Assembly (NCBI GenBank): GCA_021202245.1
Contig: JAJQDK010000072.1
Coordinates: forward strand, 1 to 20,045
Source: Clostridiales bacterium
GTDB lineage: Bacteria; Bacillota; Clostridia; Oscillospirales; Acutalibacteraceae
Direction of reading: 5' to 3'
DNA: 20,045 nucleotides
Positions 1 to 8,195 of the stretch are shown in pieces; the first letter of the stretch is position 1, and the number at the start of each line of letters is the position of its first letter. The position numbers were made by a program, and so were the translations under genes. The notes below the pieces were generated by a model, which was given only the letters and a program-made list of their open reading frames with translations, was not told the origin of the DNA and did no database searches.

Positions 1-1
1 G

Positions 2-691
2 CGTTCCTGCAGCGGCTTCGGGGACGGCAGATGCACCTGCAATCCGCTGAAAAAATGCAAATTTGCTCTTTGCAGCTCTGGCAGCTACAGCAAGGCGGCT
101 GCGTTTTCAATTATCTCGTCGTATTATAAAATTAAGGACGATATTCTTGATAACGGTTTTGTTAAGCGTAATCTGTACAGGCTTTTGCTGCCGGTTTTTT
201 CTCATTGGAGGAAAAAAGCTGCCAAGAGGTATCCCGATACGGACAGGCTTGTATCCAATATGATGGATATGCAGTATGAAGCCGAACACAGCGAAAGCTC
301 TTCTGTTGACAGTGCGGCTCATCCCACGGCTGTTATGCTTGCAGACCTGTTTTCATCCGAAGCCGAAAATGATACGGACAAACGTGTGTACCGTGAATTC
401 GGCTATCATCTCGGCAGATGGATATATTTAATCGATGCTGCGGATGATATGAAAAAGGATAAGAAAGCCGGAAGCTTTAATCCTTTTTTGAATATGCAAA
501 ATAATGCAGACGCCGACCCGAAATTTATCTCGGCAGTTTTGAATCAGTCGCTTGCCAGAGCGTATGATGCATATAATCTCATTGAAATTGTAGATTTTAA
601 AGGAATTTTTGACAATATGATGCTAAAGGGCTTGCCCACAGTCCAAAATAGAGTAATCAGCAAACTTTATACGGAGGGAAAAGATGAATAA
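2..691 (+). CDS. C-terminal part of a Cys-rich DUF5685-like protein (5' end outside window)
   Basis: An open frame runs from base 2 with no stop, so the gene begins before the window; about 229 codons are visible. A shorter TTG start at 185 is possible but would discard the most conserved-looking part. Near the visible start is a cysteine cluster, CSGFGDGRCTC followed by NPLKKCKFALC, which looks like a metal or Fe-S site. The rest is soluble and helical (YKIKDDI, REFGYHLGRWIYLIDAADD, the latter rich in Asp). The pattern resembles the DUF5685 family of Clostridia, which from memory often sits beside a J-domain gene. That assignment is recall and not a search result. The stop codon overlaps the next gene by 8 bases, so the two are probably co-translated. 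Function unknown. Confidence 0.6.
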   Translation, partial: RSCSGFGDGRCTCNPLKKCKFALCSSGSYSKAAAFSIISSYYKIKDDILDNGFVKRNLYRLLLPVFSHWRKKAAKRYPDTDRLVSNMMDMQYEAEHSESSSVDSAAHPTAVMLADLFSSEAENDTDKRVYREFGYHLGRWIYLIDAADDMKKDKKAGSFNPFLNMQNNADADPKFISAVLNQSLARAYDAYNLIEIVDFKGIFDNMMLKGLPTVQNRVISKLYTEGKDE

Positions 692-1286
692 TCCTTATGA
701 GGTGTTGGGCGTATCCGAAAACGCTTCCGACGAAGAAATTAAAACCGCCTATCGCAACCTTGCTAAAAAATATCACCCCGATAATTATACCGACAGTCCT
801 CTTGCAGATGTAGCCGAGCAAAAGATGAAGGAAATCAACGAAGCCTACGATGCAATCAACCAAATGCGTCAAAAAGGGAAGGGAACGGGCTCTGCCGGAG
901 GCTACAGCAGTAACGGCTCAAGCTCTCAGTTTTACAGCGTAAGAGTTTACATTCAGCACAATATGATAGACAAAGCCGAGGAAATTCTTAATTCAACACC
1001 TGCAAGCAACAGAACCGCCGAATGGTACTACCTAAAGGGAATGTGCGCTTACCGCAGGGGCTGGTCCGAGGAAGCATTCAATAACTTTACCACTGCGTGT
1101 AATATGGACCCCGGCAACTGTGAATACCGTGCGGCAATGAATAATATGCAAAATCAGCGCAGCTACAATTACGGCGGTTACACTCAAATGAATACCGGTA
1201 ATCAGTACGGCTGCTCCTGCTGTGATGTTTGCACGGGAATGATGTGTGCCGATTGCTTATGCGATTGTTGCAGGATGGGATGCTGA
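684..1286 (+). CDS. J-domain (DnaJ-like) protein with TPR-like middle and Cys-rich tail
   Basis: The first ~65 residues are a J domain: NPYEVLGVSENASDEEIKTA, then the diagnostic HPD in KKYHPDN and a third helix ending NEAYDAINQM. J domains stimulate Hsp70 (DnaK) ATPase. A Gly/Ser linker (about 70-82) leads to a helical segment (about 83-155) with TPR-like spacing (KAEEILNS, AEWYYLKGMCAYRRGWSEEA, DPGN). The last ~25 residues hold about ten cysteines in CxCC, CxxC and CDCC arrangements. There is no DnaJ zinc-finger or C-terminal substrate domain, and at 200 residues it is not DnaJ itself but a small co-chaperone. The start overlaps the upstream Cys-rich gene (RBS GGAGGG at 674-679). The Cys tail suggests metal binding or a redox role, which is inference. 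Confidence 0.85.
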   Translation: MNNPYEVLGVSENASDEEIKTAYRNLAKKYHPDNYTDSPLADVAEQKMKEINEAYDAINQMRQKGKGTGSAGGYSSNGSSSQFYSVRVYIQHNMIDKAEEILNSTPASNRTAEWYYLKGMCAYRRGWSEEAFNNFTTACNMDPGNCEYRAAMNNMQNQRSYNYGGYTQMNTGNQYGCSCCDVCTGMMCADCLCDCCRMGC

Positions 1287-1290
1287 TAAC

Positions 1291-1842
1291 GTGAATAAGA
1301 AAGGTATAAACAATTCCGTATACAGACTGGCTCTGTGCAGCGTTATAGCTGCGCTCAGCCTTGCTACAATGATGCTTACCGGCATTATACCCGTGGGCAC
1401 ATTCGCTTTTCCGTGCTTTGCCGGTATCTTTATTTCCGTTATTGTTGTCGAATACGGATTCAAATGGGCAATGACGGTTTACGGAGTTGTTGCTTGCCTG
1501 TCCCTGTTTCTTGCCGGAGACAAGGAAGCAGTAATCTACTTTATAATGATTTTCGGATATTATCCGGTGCTGAAAGCCGTTTTTGAAAGCAAAATCAAAA
1601 GCAAGCCATTGCAGTATGTGCTGAAATTTGCCGTGTTTAATGCTGCGGCGGTCATCTCGTTTTTTCTGGGTACATATTTGCTTTCAATTTCAGCGGAAGA
1701 ATATACAATTTTCGGCGTATATGTTCCGTTGGTGTTTTTGGTTGCCGGTAATTTTTTATTTATATTATATGATTTGTGCGTTTCAGCCTTTGTAATGCAG
1801 TATGTGAGAAGAATAAGAGATAAAATTTTTAAAAAGAAATAA
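1291..1842 (+). CDS. Multi-pass membrane protein of unknown function
   Basis: I chose the GTG at 1291, five bases after the upstream stop, because the hydrophobic segments follow directly and AGGATGGGA lies just upstream inside the end of the J-domain gene. The longer frame from 1246 would overlap that gene. The ~183-residue product has about five membrane segments (for example LALCSVIAALSLATMMLTGI, AVISFFLGTYLLSI, VPLVFLVAGNFLFILYDLCV) and a basic end (RRIRDKIFKKK) that suggests a cytosolic C-terminus. The compact architecture with PVGTFAFPCFAG near the first loop resembles small ECF-type substrate-binding or uncharacterised Clostridial membrane proteins, but I see no motif that decides this. 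It probably forms one operon with the two genes before it. Confidence 0.75.
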   Translation: MNKKGINNSVYRLALCSVIAALSLATMMLTGIIPVGTFAFPCFAGIFISVIVVEYGFKWAMTVYGVVACLSLFLAGDKEAVIYFIMIFGYYPVLKAVFESKIKSKPLQYVLKFAVFNAAAVISFFLGTYLLSISAEEYTIFGVYVPLVFLVAGNFLFILYDLCVSAFVMQYVRRIRDKIFKKK

Positions 1843-1845
1843 AGA

Positions 1846-1874
1846 TTGAAAAATATATTCAAATATGTTAAAAT
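1846..1874 (+). promoter_or_regulatory. Sigma-A-type promoter for the lysozyme gene
   Basis: TTGAAA at 1846-1851 and TAAAAT at 1869-1874 are separated by exactly 17 bases, directly after the upstream stop codon and about 95 bases before the GTG start at 1969. Each hexamer matches the consensus at five of six bases. The region is AT-rich, so chance matches are possible. Confidence 0.5.
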
Positions 1875-1968
1875 ATAAGATACAGGCAAATACCATAAAA
1901 CATATTGGCAAATTTTGAAAAAAATATACATTTTTAGAAGCTTTGAATTAGACGGAAGGTGATTCCTC

Positions 1969-4209
1969 GTGAAAAGAAAGATATACGTCAGAATTCTTTG
2001 TGCTGTTTTGGCTGTGGGCTTGGCTATTTCTGTTTTTGCAGTAGCAGCATCCTCCTTTACCGCCGATTCCGCGCAGGTGTCCGATTCCTCCGAGGTGGGG
2101 GCAAGTCCCTCAAGCGGCGCGAGCGGATATGTCAATGCGAGCAATGTTAATCTCAGAAGCGGTGCGGGTACAAGCTATTCGGTTGTTACCTGTATGAGCA
2201 AAAATACCAAATTTACCTTTGTTGACGGAAAAACCTATAACTCTAACTGGTATAAAATCAAGCTTACCTCCAATTCCAAGACGGGTTATATTTACAAAAC
2301 CTATGCAACCGTGTCGTCCTCAATTTCCTCTTCATCCTCGTCAAGCACTACCTCGTCAAGCACTACCTCGTCGAGCAGCTCGACGACCACGGGCTATGTC
2401 AACGCAAGCAATGTAAACCTCAGAAAGGGAGCCGGAACGAATTATTCCGTTCTCACCTGTATGAGCAAAAACACCCAATTCACCTTTGTAAGCACCTCTC
2501 TGTACAATTCTTATTGGTACAAGATAAAGCTTTCAAGCGGCACAGTAGGCTACATATACAAAACCTACGCTACCAAAAATTCCACAAGCTCCTCAAGCTC
2601 GTCAAGCTCTTCGAGCTCCTCAAGCTCATCGAGTTCTTCAAGCTCTTCATCCGGCAGCGTCAAGCTTTCGGCTTCAAGCGTTTCTCTTTACAAGGGAAAT
2701 CAATACGTACTCTATGCAACCGCCTCCGGTACCGTAACGTGGAGCACATCAAATTCTTCTGTCGTTACTGTTAATTCCGACGGTGTGCTGACTGCCAAGG
2801 CGAACGGCACAGCCACAATCAAGGCAAAATACGGCTCAGCCTCGGCAAGCTGCAAGGTAACGGTTACTACAGGCTCATCCGTCAATATATCAAGCACAAG
2901 CCTTTCAATTCGCCGATGCCAATCGGTTTATCTCACTTCCTCCACAAGCGGAGTAAAATGGAAAACCTCAAGCAGCTCAATAGCAACGGTCAGCAACGGA
3001 GTAGTTGACACGTCTGCCGCCGGTTATGTTACTATTACGGCATACACCTCAAGCGGCGCCGCCACCTGCCTTATAAAGGTCACTGCAAGGGAGGCTGTAC
3101 GGTTTACATACGCTTCTCCAAACTCTGCGGCGCTGAATTCAACCGTCAGCTTTAAAGCTATCACCGATACCGACAGAGTTGCTGTCAGGTTTGTTGTTTC
3201 AAACGGTTCTACTTCATATACTGTAGATGCAACAAGCAAGGTGAAGGACGGCGACACATATGTTTGGACCGCTTCCAAAAAACTCACCAAATCAGGTACG
3301 TGGACTGTTAAGGCGTACTCTAAGTATAAAAACTCCTCCAATTACAGCTCTACCTCCGACAACGGAACGGGAGAGGTGTTAGTCACTTCCTCCACCGACA
3401 CCTCAACAACCGTCTGCTCCGAACGCCGTGCAAGCGATGATATCATCAACCTTATAGCGGATTATGAGGGATTTCTGTCGTCCGTTACAGCCGACTCCAT
3501 TACCTCAGACCCGACTCTCGGATACGGTAAGGTTATATCCTCCAACGAACAGTTTTACAATAATCTTACAAAGAACGAAGCCTACGCTTATCTTTGCAAG
3601 ACCGTAAACAGCGGAGGCTACACAACCAAGACCAATAAATTTTTAATTGACAATAACATTAAGTTTAATCAACAGCAGTTTGACGCACTTGTTTCCTTTG
3701 CATATAATGTGGGAAGCAGCGCTATCTATAACGATTCCACGCTTCAGGCGGTATTGCTCAATACCGGTTCAACCTCGTCTGCGGTCAAAGCCGGAGCGAG
3801 CGGATATGTCAACGCAAGCAACGTAAATCTCAGAAAGGGCGCGGGTACAAGCTATTCGGTTGTTACCTGTATGAGTAAAAACACTACGTTTACCTTTGTT
3901 GACGGAAAGACCTATAATACCAATTGGTACAAAATCAAGCTTTCCGACGGCACTACAGGATATATTTACAAATCTTACGCTTCCGTTTCAAGCTCGTCGA
4001 GAGATTTAAATAATGTGGACAAGCAGGATTTCCTGGATGCGTTTCTGCAATATCACCACGCTTCCGGCTCCTGCTACAAGGGACTGCTGTACAGAAGAAT
4101 TGATGAAGCCGAGGTGTTCCTCTACGGTGATTATACCCGTGACGGACAGAGCAACAAAAAGGGCTTCAGCTTTACCTGCAGTGTAAACAGTTCCTTTAAA
4201 ATCGGCTAA
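1969..4209 (+). CDS. Secreted GH24-type lysozyme with SH3b and Ig-like domains; one SH3b nested in the catalytic domain
   Basis: The GTG start follows AAGGTG and is succeeded by a signal peptide (MKRKIYVRILCAVLAVGLAI, cleavage near residue 27). Domain order: SH3b-1 (~53-115), Ser/Thr linker, SH3b-2 (~142-203), Ser run (~204-228), two BIG2-like Ig domains (~231-300, ~304-372), a third Ig-like region (~373-470), then a T4-type lysozyme domain beginning at ~485. Catalytic-site spacing is visible: E500 in YEGF, D509 nine residues later, and T516 before LGYG, close to the Glu-8-Asp-5-Thr pattern of GH24. FNQQQFDALVSFAYNVG is typical of the family. After DSTLQAVLLNTG a complete SH3b-3 (~612-675) interrupts the enzyme, which then resumes (FLDAFLQYHHASG, GLLYRRIDEAEVFL, ~678-722). 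It presumably hydrolyses peptidoglycan, with SH3b domains for wall binding. Monocistronic from its own promoter. Confidence 0.85.
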   Translation: MKRKIYVRILCAVLAVGLAISVFAVAASSFTADSAQVSDSSEVGASPSSGASGYVNASNVNLRSGAGTSYSVVTCMSKNTKFTFVDGKTYNSNWYKIKLTSNSKTGYIYKTYATVSSSISSSSSSSTTSSSTTSSSSSTTTGYVNASNVNLRKGAGTNYSVLTCMSKNTQFTFVSTSLYNSYWYKIKLSSGTVGYIYKTYATKNSTSSSSSSSSSSSSSSSSSSSSSSGSVKLSASSVSLYKGNQYVLYATASGTVTWSTSNSSVVTVNSDGVLTAKANGTATIKAKYGSASASCKVTVTTGSSVNISSTSLSIRRCQSVYLTSSTSGVKWKTSSSSIATVSNGVVDTSAAGYVTITAYTSSGAATCLIKVTAREAVRFTYASPNSAALNSTVSFKAITDTDRVAVRFVVSNGSTSYTVDATSKVKDGDTYVWTASKKLTKSGTWTVKAYSKYKNSSNYSSTSDNGTGEVLVTSSTDTSTTVCSERRASDDIINLIADYEGFLSSVTADSITSDPTLGYGKVISSNEQFYNNLTKNEAYAYLCKTVNSGGYTTKTNKFLIDNNIKFNQQQFDALVSFAYNVGSSAIYNDSTLQAVLLNTGSTSSAVKAGASGYVNASNVNLRKGAGTSYSVVTCMSKNTTFTFVDGKTYNTNWYKIKLSDGTTGYIYKSYASVSSSSRDLNNVDKQDFLDAFLQYHHASGSCYKGLLYRRIDEAEVFLYGDYTRDGQSNKKGFSFTCSVNSSFKIG

Positions 4210-4256
4210 GCTGAGCTGCACGAAAGTATCTATATTTGAAAGAAGAGGTAATTTAT

Positions 4257-5057
4257 TTGAAAAAGATTGGCTTTATCGGTGCCGGAAATATGGCTACCGC
4301 AATTATTAACGGACTTATTGCTCAAAATGACGGCAAAGCAGATTTTATCAATGCTTTTGACGTCAGCAGTGAAAAGTGCGATGCTATGCAAAAATTAGGA
4401 GTCAGCATCTGCAAAACAGGCGTTGATGTAGTTGCCTACAGCGATATTATCGTCCTCGCAGTCAAGCCTCAGAATTATCCGGAGGTTTTGCAGTCGCTCA
4501 AAAATAATGTCACCGAGCAAAAGACCTTTGTTTCAATAGCAGCCGGAATTTCTATCGCCTTTGTTCAGAGCGGACTCGGATGTAACTGCCCCGTTGTACG
4601 TGTAATGCCCAATACTCCTCTTTTGCTCAAAAAGGGTGCCTCGGCGCTTTGCCCGTCCGAAAATATCAGCGACGAGGATAAGCAGATTGTTTACAATATG
4701 TTTGCCGGCAGCGGTGTCTGTGAATATATTACCGAAGAGCATATGAACGAAATAATTGCCGTGAACGGCAGCAGTCCTGCCTACATTTACCTCTTTGCCA
4801 AGGCTATGGCGGACTATGCTCAAAGCTGCGGAATTGATTACGGCAAGGCAATGAATTTAATCTGTGCCACACTTGAGGGCTCGGCTGCAATGCTGCGTGA
4901 AAGCGGTGACAGCGCCGACGAGCTTATTGCCAAGGTAAGCTCCAAGGGCGGCACTACAATAGCTGCGCTTGACCGACTCAAGGCTCACGGCTTTTATGAA
5001 GCTGTTCAGGATGCTATGACAGCCTGCACCGACAGAGCCGAGGAGCTCGGCAAATAA
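4257..5057 (+). CDS. proC: Pyrroline-5-carboxylate reductase
   Basis: This enzyme catalyses the last step of proline synthesis, NAD(P)H-dependent reduction of 1-pyrroline-5-carboxylate. The Rossmann nucleotide motif GFIGAGNMA lies at residues 5-13, VMPNTPLL is typical, and the C-terminal family signature appears as VSSKGGTTIAAL. The length of 266 residues is normal. I prefer the TTG at 4257 because AGAGG lies just upstream and the Rossmann strand must start within a few residues of the N-terminus. The longer TTG frame from 4236 adds seven residues and contains that ribosome site. It follows the lysozyme gene by 47 bases with no terminator seen. No regulatory element is evident. Confidence 0.93.
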   Translation: MKKIGFIGAGNMATAIINGLIAQNDGKADFINAFDVSSEKCDAMQKLGVSICKTGVDVVAYSDIIVLAVKPQNYPEVLQSLKNNVTEQKTFVSIAAGISIAFVQSGLGCNCPVVRVMPNTPLLLKKGASALCPSENISDEDKQIVYNMFAGSGVCEYITEEHMNEIIAVNGSSPAYIYLFAKAMADYAQSCGIDYGKAMNLICATLEGSAAMLRESGDSADELIAKVSSKGGTTIAALDRLKAHGFYEAVQDAMTACTDRAEELGK

Positions 5058-5092
5058 CCGTTCATAAAGAAAGAACATTTCGCATAAGTTTT

Positions 5093-5164
5093 AATGAAGC
5101 CCACGATGAATTATACAGATGCTTTGTACAATGTACGGCTCGGTTGATTTATCGGCGCTTCATT
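5093..5164 (+). promoter_or_regulatory. Long imperfect hairpin in the leader of the SpoIIM-like gene
   Basis: AATGAAGC (5093-5100) pairs exactly with GCTTCATT (5157-5164). Inside it CGAT can pair with ATCG and AAT with ATT, and GTACAATGTAC forms a small central hairpin. The stem ends about 33 bases before the ATG at 5198. I recognise no riboswitch family. It could be a leader structure, or a weak terminator for proC, although no T-tract follows. Confidence 0.3.
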
Positions 5165-5197
5165 TAGGGACAACCCGAAAACGAAAGGAATGTTTTT

Positions 5198-5872
5198 ATG
5201 AAGGGCGTAGTATTTTCATTAAAAAGGCTGAAGTCAAAAAACAGGAAAAATCGTAAAAGACTCACTTTTTCCGACATCGCTTATTTTATTAAACGATATT
5301 GGCTGATGCTTATATGCATCACATTGCTGTTGACGGGGCTTGCTGCCGGATCTGTTTATGCCCAAAATGCCGGTCAAGCCTTTCTCAATTCATTGGACTT
5401 TTTATTTACTACTAATTTTGATGTCCGTTTAACGCAAAGCATCATCGGCACTTTCTGTGCGTGCTTTGCATCGGACTTCATTTTTCTGTTTGCCGTATTT
5501 TTACTCGGTCTTGCTCCGTGGGGATTAACTGTGCTTCCTTTTGTCCTGCTTTTTAAGGGCTTCGGAACAGGACTCACGGCAGGCTATCTGTTTACAGAAC
5601 ACGCTTTAAAGGGTATAGGGTTTTATCTTTTGATATTATTGCCGGGCACGTTTTTGTTTTGTGTAGCGCTTGTGCTTTTTTCAACGGCTGCGTTTGGATT
5701 TTCAAAGCAAATGCTTTTGGCTGCCCTAAGCCGTGATATGCCGAAGCTCCCGCTTCGGCCGAGATTTACTTCCTATTCCTCACAGGCAATGTCTGCGCTT
5801 ATTATGACTTTTTTGTCGGCTGTGCTTGATTCAATTCTTTGGACTCTGCTTGCCGGGGTATTCAACTTTTAA
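5198..5872 (+). CDS. spoIIM: SpoIIM-like membrane protein (stage II sporulation protein M family)
   Basis: The 224-residue product has a basic cytosolic N-terminus (LKRLKSKNRKNRKR) and about five membrane segments. The central LLGLAPWGLTVLPFVLLFKG, followed by FGTGLTAGYLF, resembles the conserved core of SpoIIM, as do the length and topology (Bacillus SpoIIM is about 214 residues with five segments). In the family, SpoIIM anchors SpoIID and SpoIIP in the septal membrane and drives peptidoglycan remodelling during engulfment. AAAGGA precedes the ATG. It sits between proC and another membrane protein, 17 bases upstream of the latter, suggesting co-transcription. Spo0A and SpoIVB later in the window support a sporulating host. 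A generic SpoIIM-domain protein without a sporulation role remains possible. Confidence 0.6.
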   Translation: MKGVVFSLKRLKSKNRKNRKRLTFSDIAYFIKRYWLMLICITLLLTGLAAGSVYAQNAGQAFLNSLDFLFTTNFDVRLTQSIIGTFCACFASDFIFLFAVFLLGLAPWGLTVLPFVLLFKGFGTGLTAGYLFTEHALKGIGFYLLILLPGTFLFCVALVLFSTAAFGFSKQMLLAALSRDMPKLPLRPRFTSYSSQAMSALIMTFLSAVLDSILWTLLAGVFNF

Positions 5873-5889
5873 TTTACGGAGGGATATAA

Positions 5890-6843
5890 TTGGATTCCGA
5901 AAAAAATATGTCCTCTTTAACGAGCTTTTTTTCTTCATTATTTCATAATTTTCCAAGGCTTTTGCTTGCAAATCTCTTTTTTGCCGTCCCGTTTGCGGTG
6001 TTTTTTGCAATCTTTTGGCTGATAAATACTCTTACGGGTGCCGACTCGATGTTTATCCTGTTTTTAACGATTATACCTTTGTTTCCGTTTTATGCGGGAA
6101 TTACTCAGGTTACCTCTCATATGGTGAGAGGGGAGAAGAGCGTTAATGTCCCCGAGAATTTTCTGAAAGGGGTTAAGGATAATTTTTTAAGGTTTTTAAT
6201 TTACGGAGTTTTATTTTATATCGCAGTTGTTTTCAGCTACTATTCCGTTATACTGTACATAGGCCTCGGTTCGGTGAGCGGCAGCTACTATGTTTTGCTT
6301 GCTGTTTCCGTAATAATCATACTGTTCATCGCCTTCGCCTTTTTCTATATTCCGCCTATGACCGTCACCTTTGACCTTTCGTTTAAAAACGTACTGAAAA
6401 ACAGCGCTCTGATGACCTTCGGCGAGCTGAAGCATAATTTGATAGCTCTATTCGGTATTTTTATTATAGCTTTGGTGTGCACAACGGTTTTGATGTGCTG
6501 TGTCAACGCAGTTGCTCTTATTATCGCCACCGTTATACTTGCGGCATTCATTGTGCCCTCGGTAACGTCGTTTGTTATAAATTCGGCTGTTTATAAGGGT
6601 ATGTATACTATAATTACGAATAAAAATAAAAAGATTGATAATATTGACAAAAAAATAGAAAACCGCAGAAACGGTATTTTTTATGATGAAAAAGACAAGC
6701 CCGATATAACCGAGGGCTTTGAAGATATTGATGTTGATGAAACAAAGGACGGAAACGAGTATATTTTCTATAACGGAAAAATGGTTAAGAGAAGCGTACT
6801 TATAAAGCAAAAAAACAGCTTAAAGCAAAAGGAGGACAAATAA
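5890..6843 (+). CDS. YesL/DUF624-like integral membrane protein
   Basis: A TTG start (LDSEKNMSSL) is set by ACGGAGGG seven bases upstream; an internal ATG at residue 7 is less well placed. The first ~240 residues contain about six membrane segments, with a polar loop RGEKSVNVPENFLKGVKDNF that resembles the loop of YesL/DUF624 proteins, where an amphipathic helix precedes a second membrane pair. The last ~80 residues are hydrophilic, Asp/Glu/Lys-rich and probably cytosolic. Function of the family is unknown. The stop is immediately followed by the ATG of the next gene (overlap-type junction, AAAGGAGG inside this gene's end), so translation is probably coupled. Confidence 0.6.
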   Translation: MDSEKNMSSLTSFFSSLFHNFPRLLLANLFFAVPFAVFFAIFWLINTLTGADSMFILFLTIIPLFPFYAGITQVTSHMVRGEKSVNVPENFLKGVKDNFLRFLIYGVLFYIAVVFSYYSVILYIGLGSVSGSYYVLLAVSVIIILFIAFAFFYIPPMTVTFDLSFKNVLKNSALMTFGELKHNLIALFGIFIIALVCTTVLMCCVNAVALIIATVILAAFIVPSVTSFVINSAVYKGMYTIITNKNKKIDNIDKKIENRRNGIFYDEKDKPDITEGFEDIDVDETKDGNEYIFYNGKMVKRSVLIKQKNSLKQKEDK

Positions 6844-6844
6844 T

Positions 6845-7543
6845 ATGTCGGGAAAGCATATGGAAAAATCTTCAAAATCACACAAGGCTATTATAACAGC
6901 CGTAATAATTATCTGCGTTGCCGCCGCAGCCGTTGCGGGAGTTTTGATTTTTAATTATATCTATAATTCTGAAAATTCCTCCGCCGATGATACGGTCGCC
7001 TCAACTGCATCCTATGCGGAAAGCACTTCGGAAGAATCCGAGAATACAACCTCCGAGCAGTCGCAGCTTACGGTGCCTCAGCCCACTGATGAAACCTTTG
7101 AAGCTTCGTCAGCGGCTTCTTCATCCTCCGCATCCTCCGCTGTTTCAAGCGGTGAAAGCAGCTCCTCCGGCAGCAGCTCGCAGACCTCTCAGGAGGTCGC
7201 TATGCCTGAAGATGACGATGATGATTCCGACAGTTCTTATATTGAAGCTACCTATTCTGCATATAAAGCTGTCGATACGGACCCCGACGAATAATGTTCT
7301 TTAAAAGAAGTATTCGGCAGCTCATACAGCGGCGGTAATCTCATATTCAAAAGCGACGGTACGTTTGCCGACACAATGGGAGCATCCTCTGTTGATTCCG
7401 GTTCATATGTCATTAAAGACGATACCATTACCGCCACATACACAAACGACAAAAATATGTCTATCACCGTTACGCAGTGGAACGGTGATACCCCGACGCA
7501 GTTTATTGTAAACTACGGCGGATATGATGTTTATTTCAGTTGA
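6845..7543 (+). pseudogene. Membrane-anchored lipocalin-like domain protein interrupted by an in-frame TAA
   Basis: The ATG at 6845 follows AAAGGAGG. The first part encodes a membrane anchor (KAIITAVIIICVAAAAVAGV) and a long Ser/Glu-rich extracellular linker ending DTDPDE, then TAA at 7292-7294. The same frame continues without further stops to TGA at 7541-7543 and encodes SLKEVFGSSYSGGNLIFKSD, then GTF and a second beta-rich half ending VNYGGYDVYFS. This matches the next gene's domain (SLSFKEDGTF, GEYTVVDDSTL, NYNDYDVVF), so the stop cuts through a real domain. I treat it as one gene broken by a single stop, by decay or sequence error; a secreted linker-only product is unlikely. The domain resembles small lipocalin-like/DUF5640-type sensors, function unknown. 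Confidence 0.65.
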
Positions 7544-7559
7544 TAATCGGAGCAGAGCA

Positions 7560-8060
7560 ATGAGCAGGAAAAAGAGTAACAAAAGGAAAAAGCCTTCAGT
7601 CAAACAGCCTAAAAAGAAATCCAAAAAGAAAATAATTATTATTTCCGTAATTGCGGCGGTGCTGATTATCGGAGCCGTGATTTTCTGTATTTTTTATAAC
7701 AGTAATCAGCCCATAGACAGGTCGCAGCTTTGCGACAGCGTCTGGACTCCGAACTCTGCAACCGATGCAAGCGGAGATGAGGTTGAACTCAGCGAAGTAT
7801 ATAACGTAGATTACACCGCCTATACGGGTTCGCTCTCGTTTAAGGAGGACGGTACATTTTCTCTTTGGCTGTCGCCCGGAGATCCGGAGGACGGCACCCA
7901 TTCGGGAGAATATACCGTTGTTGACGATTCTACGCTTGATGCGTACTTTGATGACGGAACCTACACCTCGTTTAAGGTTAATCAGGCAAACGGCAATATA
8001 ATTTCTATCATTATAAACTATAATGATTATGACGTCGTGTTTACAATAAATGAGGGCTAA
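7560..8060 (+). CDS. Membrane-anchored lipocalin-like domain protein, intact paralog of the preceding gene
   Basis: The ATG at 7560 is chosen because GGAG (7549-7552) lies seven bases upstream and the product then starts with a Lys-rich cytosolic tail (SRKKSNKRKKPSVKQPKKKS). The upstream ATG at 7524 would lie inside the end of the preceding gene. One membrane segment (IIIISVIAAVLIIGAVIFCI) anchors a ~110-residue outside domain: CDSVWTPNS, a turn with SLSFKEDGTFSLWLS, GEYTVVDDSTL and a closing NYNDYDVVFTINEG, a pattern of beta hairpins around DGTF typical of small lipocalin-like domains in Clostridia. It is a tandem paralog of the broken gene before it and probably ends the operon, as a strong hairpin follows. 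Function unknown. Confidence 0.7.
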   Translation: MSRKKSNKRKKPSVKQPKKKSKKKIIIISVIAAVLIIGAVIFCIFYNSNQPIDRSQLCDSVWTPNSATDASGDEVELSEVYNVDYTAYTGSLSFKEDGTFSLWLSPGDPEDGTHSGEYTVVDDSTLDAYFDDGTYTSFKVNQANGNIISIIINYNDYDVVFTINEG

Positions 8061-8110
8061 AGCGAAGCTGAAGATTATTGAATTCCGAAAGCTTCATATT
8101 TAACGATAAA

Positions 8111-8155
8111 CTTAAAACGCAGAGCAGTATTAAACTTACCGCTCTGCGTTTTAAG
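8111..8155. terminator. Bidirectional intrinsic terminator
   Basis: A perfect 15-bp stem (CTTAAAACGCAGAGC at 8111-8125 with its complement at 8141-8155) has a 15-base loop. T runs on either strand are supplied by the AAAA/TTTT ends. It lies between convergent genes (end 8060 plus, end 8196 minus) and should stop transcription from both sides. Confidence 0.85.
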
Positions 8156-8195
8156 CTTAGGGCTGCTTTTGAAGCGGCTTTTTGTGCTTTAAATT

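Noticed and set aside
1560..2144. Minus-strand frame of 194 codons
   Set aside because: It lies over the membrane-protein gene, the promoter and the signal peptide of the lysozyme gene, lacks a ribosome site and has no recognisable domain.
2320..2655. Dense AGC/TCC/TCA repeats that resemble a DNA repeat array
   Set aside because: They are codons of Ser/Thr linkers between SH3b domains in one continuous frame, not a separate repeat element.
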